Assembly: GCA_039977295.1 (NCBI GenBank)
Contig: JBDWDN010000009.1
Span: 620,001-684,000, forward strand
Length of the DNA stretch: 64,000 nt
Direction: 5' to 3'
DNA from: Hellea sp039977295
Lineage (GTDB): Bacteria; Pseudomonadota; Alphaproteobacteria; Caulobacterales; Maricaulaceae
Every line of letters starts with the position of its first letter. The stretch's first letter is position 1. Of this stretch, positions 61,217-64,000 are shown one piece after another. Position numbers and translations under genes: made by a program. The notes under the pieces are model-generated. The model worked only from the letters and a program-made list of their open reading frames with translations. It ran no database searches and was not told the DNA's origin.

Positions 61217-62356
61217 GTGGCCGTTTATGATATTTACATTAGCGGCGCGAAACACAGTGTTACGGCCAATCCAACCGATCAACTAAGCAGCTTGCGAGGA
61301 AAACTTGGAAAAGTTTCTGACAATTATGGGTTTGTCTATTTTGATGAATTTACAAAGAAGAAAACAATTTTACAGGATCGTTCATTAGAGAATAAACCAA
61401 TAAGTTCTATCGTCTTTAATAAGAACGTTATTATCATGTCAGTTGTTAAAGGCGGTAAAACTGACCTTTTTGGATCTAAAGTAGATTGGTTCAAAGATCG
61501 TCAATTCGGCATCAGAGTCATAAAGAACACAGCTGATCCTGCGGCAGTCGCCAGTAATAAAGGGAAGTTTGACCCCATCATGTTGACGGATGTTGAGCCT
61601 TCAAACCAAACGGCAAACGTATTTTATCAACGTGTTGTGATTTGCCAGAAGGGAACCGTAATTCAGTTCAATATGAGTTCATGGGGCGCAGCAGGTTTCG
61701 GATATAGTATAAAAAGTGATAAAGATACAATTTGCGACTCTCTCTATATTTGTTTTGGAGACAAGCAAAACCGCATAGGTAATGGCAGTCTGCGCAGATA
61801 TGAAAAATCTCAAAACACCATCGTCGTTGATAGTACTCAATCACAAGATATTGGAGTATCCGATATCATTCATTATCAAAAAATTACAGCCAAAAGCTGG
61901 CGCTTACGGGGATATAAACAAAACGGGAAAATTTACGCGACTGATCAGCAAGCGTTAGAAGCTATTGCGCCTTCAGCCGTATTTGACTCGGCAACAGGCG
62001 CCTTAACAATCATCACCAGTATAACAAAAACAATAAGCGGTTTCTTCGAAGGGATATTTGGGGGCAGGTCAACGGTAGCTACAAAAAGCGTCTTAAAGGT
62101 TGGCGCTATTGGCTTTGACCATCCTGGCCCCGGCGGCGGGGAATTTATTCCGGGCGGGGGGATTGAGTCTGGAACGGCGATGAGAGGCGGTACAGGGGGA
62201 GGAACATTTGGGAGTATCAGCGATATTGTAGAAGATGATAAAAACACAACAGTCCAAGGCTCTGTCCTTTTTTATTTTTTGGTTTTCGAGTCTGCTGATG
62301 CGGCGAACCAAGTTATTAACGCTTTAAATACACCTCAATCGAGATTGTTAAATTAA
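61217..62356 (+). CDS. Ubiquitin-like-fold plus unknown domain protein, paralogue 2 of MACPF module
   Basis: A 379-aa protein from a GTG at 61217 with AAGGA at 61204-61208. The beta-grasp-like N-terminus (VYDIYISGAKHSVTANPTD, LSSLRGKLGK, YGFVYFDEFTKKKTILQDRS) and the central GKFDPIMLTDVEPSN and FNMSSWGAAGFGYSIKSD are closely related to paralogue 1. It has an extra hydrophobic stretch (FDSATGALTIITSITKTISGFF) before the Gly-rich linker and ends with TTVQGSVLFYFLVFES. A 12-codon frame (ATG 61192 to TGA 61230) overlaps its start and might couple translation. The two paralogues bracket the MACPF-like gene, as expected of partner subunits or accessory proteins. Confidence 0.85.
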   Translation: MAVYDIYISGAKHSVTANPTDQLSSLRGKLGKVSDNYGFVYFDEFTKKKTILQDRSLENKPISSIVFNKNVIIMSVVKGGKTDLFGSKVDWFKDRQFGIRVIKNTADPAAVASNKGKFDPIMLTDVEPSNQTANVFYQRVVICQKGTVIQFNMSSWGAAGFGYSIKSDKDTICDSLYICFGDKQNRIGNGSLRRYEKSQNTIVVDSTQSQDIGVSDIIHYQKITAKSWRLRGYKQNGKIYATDQQALEAIAPSAVFDSATGALTIITSITKTISGFFEGIFGGRSTVATKSVLKVGAIGFDHPGPGGGEFIPGGGIESGTAMRGGTGGGTFGSISDIVEDDKNTTVQGSVLFYFLVFESADAANQVINALNTPQSRLLN

Positions 62357-62408
62357 CCCGTCTCTTTTGAAACTCTACGTTTGGATGACAGTTCAAACCT
62401 AAAATCGT

Positions 62409-63839
62409 CTAAGAGGCGCGGCGATCCACGTAAGGCGTAACGCCCTGCCCAACTAACCCTCGCCCATTCTCGACGGGTACAGCTCTGCGGTCGACTTCTA
62501 GCGGCAGCTTGAAATAGAAGGTTGTGCCATGCCCCTCTTGGCTAACAACATTCATGCCGCCGCCCATAGCGATAACAAAATCTCTTGAAATGGTGAGGCC
62601 GAGCCCCGTTCCCTGCACGTCACGGTCAATCCGGTTATCGACTTGTTCAAACCGGTGGAACACTTTTTCAAGATTTTCTTCCGCAATACCAATACCTGTA
62701 TCGCGCACATAAATGCCCAGATTAACACGTCCATCAGCCATAAACTCACCATCGACATAAATCATGACAGAGCCCTTTGGCGTGAATTTAACGGCATTTC
62801 CTAGCAGGTTATTGATAACCTGGCGCAAGCGGCCTTCATCACCGATGAAACGTTGCGGAACATTGGGTTTATAATCAAGACCGATATAAAGTTTTTTTGC
62901 ATGGGCTGTTGGCTGATGCAGGGCTACCAACCCTGTTAGCAGTCCCATCAAATCAAAAGGTTCCGATTTAAGTGACATGCGGCCGGCATCTAATTTCGAA
63001 AGATCCAAAACGTCATTTATAATCGCAACCAAGTTCTGGCTCGAATGATTGACAATCTCTGCATATTGCCTTTGCTGCGGGGTTAGGTCCGTCCTCAGCA
63101 ATAAGCCGCTCATACCGATTACGCCGTTAAGCGGCGTTCGCAATTCATGGCTCATATTCGCTAAAAAATGAGACTTTGAGCTATCAGCAGCTTCCGCGCG
63201 CTCTATGTTCCCTTCCAATATGCTAAACATGCGGTGCATATTCAGGCTGAAAAAAGCTGCCGTGGCCGAAACGAGTATAAAAGCAAGAGACGCTTGAACC
63301 GCGCGCTGAAAATTTTTCCCAGCCAGCACGTTTTTATCCACCATGTCAGGCACAAAAGCTGCGTAAGAAACAAAGAAAAGCAGCCACACCACTAATACCG
63401 CAGCAATAGTATAGCCAGCAACCATGCGCCAGCCGCTGATAAAACCGTTCATCACCGCGCCGGCTAGAATAAGAGGTATCAGCGCGGAATTGATGCCTGC
63501 TCCTTGATCAAAGGCAGAGGCCATAACGCCAATGAGTAATAGCGCGGAGTAAAACAAAGCAAAAAATGTGAACCGTTTAGAATAACGCAGTAAATGTATG
63601 ACACCCAATACGATTACGCAGCTCAGCGCTGAGATACCATGATCAATGGTGAATCGGCCATAGCTCCAAGTCATCAAAACTTGGTTTATGACCTGCGAGA
63701 GGATGAAGGTCCAACCGACGAGATACACACCCCGCCCGCGCATATATTCTGCCGCGCCTGAGAGCTGGTCAAAGCGAAGGTAAGCTTCGTAAGATTTTAT
63801 TGCTGACTTGAAAATAACGCGGTCGAAGCCTTCCCACAC
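62409..63839 (-). CDS. Membrane sensor histidine kinase
   Basis: A 476-aa kinase with about six membrane helices in residues 38-200, forming a 7TM-like sensory part. A HisKA H-box follows (SKSHFLANMSHELRTPLNGVIG, His231). The HATPase domain has N-box DEGRLRQVINNLLGNAVKFTPKG, G1 VRDTGIGIAEENLEKVFHRFEQVD and G2 GTGLGLTISRDFVIAMGG. No receiver domain follows, so it is not a hybrid. The start is a GTG at 63839; an ATG at 63743 is an alternative that would lose the first 32 residues. No response regulator is adjacent within the window. Confidence 0.93.
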   Translation of the reverse strand: MWEGFDRVIFKSAIKSYEAYLRFDQLSGAAEYMRGRGVYLVGWTFILSQVINQVLMTWSYGRFTIDHGISALSCVIVLGVIHLLRYSKRFTFFALFYSALLLIGVMASAFDQGAGINSALIPLILAGAVMNGFISGWRMVAGYTIAAVLVVWLLFFVSYAAFVPDMVDKNVLAGKNFQRAVQASLAFILVSATAAFFSLNMHRMFSILEGNIERAEAADSSKSHFLANMSHELRTPLNGVIGMSGLLLRTDLTPQQRQYAEIVNHSSQNLVAIINDVLDLSKLDAGRMSLKSEPFDLMGLLTGLVALHQPTAHAKKLYIGLDYKPNVPQRFIGDEGRLRQVINNLLGNAVKFTPKGSVMIYVDGEFMADGRVNLGIYVRDTGIGIAEENLEKVFHRFEQVDNRIDRDVQGTGLGLTISRDFVIAMGGGMNVVSQEGHGTTFYFKLPLEVDRRAVPVENGRGLVGQGVTPYVDRRAS

Positions 63840-63973
63840 TGTTCGAACAGTTGGGTAGATGAAAAAGACGAATATTTGATTAAACGAAGGCCCTGAACTT
63901 TATCTTTATTCCGCCCGTATTAACTGGCATGCCGATTAAAACAGCATAGCAAATTCACGAATAGGTTTTAGAT

Positions 63974-64000
63974 ATGGCGACTCAAATTTCAGCGGATTAT
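63974..64000 (+). CDS. Start of a further gene (3' truncated by window edge)
   Basis: An ATG at 63974 opens a frame of nine codons (MATQISADY) to the window edge. It is divergent from the kinase gene across a 134-bp AT-rich gap. No strong ribosome site is seen, so this is only a possible gene start. Confidence 0.35.

Noticed and set aside
58722..62356. Aegerolysin partners for the MACPF-like protein
   Set aside because: Fungal and bacterial MACPF proteins may pair with aegerolysins, but the flanking paralogues have no aegerolysin motifs.
1..64000. CRISPR arrays, insertion sequences, integrases, phage genes
   Set aside because: No regular repeats, transposase-like or phage structural sequences were found.

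Overview
The window reads as a chromosomal segment of a mid-GC (visually about 47-50% GC) alphaproteobacterium. This is inferred from the radA-cvpA-purF-SDR gene order, the TonB receptors with an EIVVVG-type box after the signal peptide, and the many lipoprotein and sulfatase genes. A marine or biofilm member of the Maricaulales/Hyphomonadaceae type is a reasonable guess, but no rRNA or other taxonomic marker is present. I see no insertion sequence, prophage, CRISPR array or integrase. The only RNA gene is one tRNA with a CAU anticodon. Spacing is tight, with many ATGA, TAATG and GTGA overlaps.

Layout, 1-17 kb. A truncated SDR gene and a small zinc-ribbon gene come first, then a gap with a palindromic hairpin repeat. 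A minus-strand operon (ketosteroid-dehydrogenase-like flavoprotein, small conserved protein, arylsulfatase) follows, divergent from a membrane-anchored beta-propeller gene across a nested dyad. Next is a minus-strand catabolic locus: LysR regulator, TonB receptor, DadA-type D-amino-acid dehydrogenase, M14 carboxypeptidase lipoprotein, D-aminoacylase lipoprotein, dicarboxylate/amino-acid symporter and RidA-like deaminase. Together these look like a pathway that imports and degrades D-amino-acid-containing peptides or N-acyl-D-amino acids.

17-41 kb. A BlaI-like repressor and a BlaR1-like M56 sensor protease come first; the protease is unusually fused through a long charged coiled coil to an M23 peptidoglycan endopeptidase, and a second TonB receptor follows. 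The housekeeping run radA-cvpA-purF-SDR ends in a VIM/NDM-like subclass B1 metallo-beta-lactamase lipoprotein. After that come two sugar-transferase-like genes, rnhB, uvrB, a beta/gamma-crystallin-domain exoprotein, two convergent fatty-acid-hydroxylase-superfamily genes, divergent glpD/glpK, the tRNA, an acyl-CoA carboxylase subunit, tesB and a SIMPL lipoprotein.

41-52 kb holds the most striking accessory system. A tightly coupled four-gene operon (MoxR AAA+ ATPase, 147-aa protein, degenerate vWA plus probable propeller protein, 985-aa helical-repeat plus propeller protein) resembles the MoxR-vWA-beta-propeller (bpX) ternary conflict systems. It converges on an STM4013/STM4014 pair (sulfatase/phosphatase-fold enzyme, ATP-grasp), which is divergent from an STM4012/STM4011 pair (two radical SAM enzymes). 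All eight genes lie within 11 kb.

52-64 kb. An N-terminal-only asparaginase-like gene and a DUF3703 gene come first, then an XRE regulator divergent from a membrane protein over a perfect palindrome. An M16 peptidase preceded by a ribosome-site hairpin and a DUF4349 lipoprotein follow. A second accessory module comes next: a putative MACPF pore-forming protein flanked by two paralogous proteins that, like it, seem to start with ubiquitin-like (beta-grasp) domains. A membrane sensor histidine kinase and the first codons of one more gene end the window.
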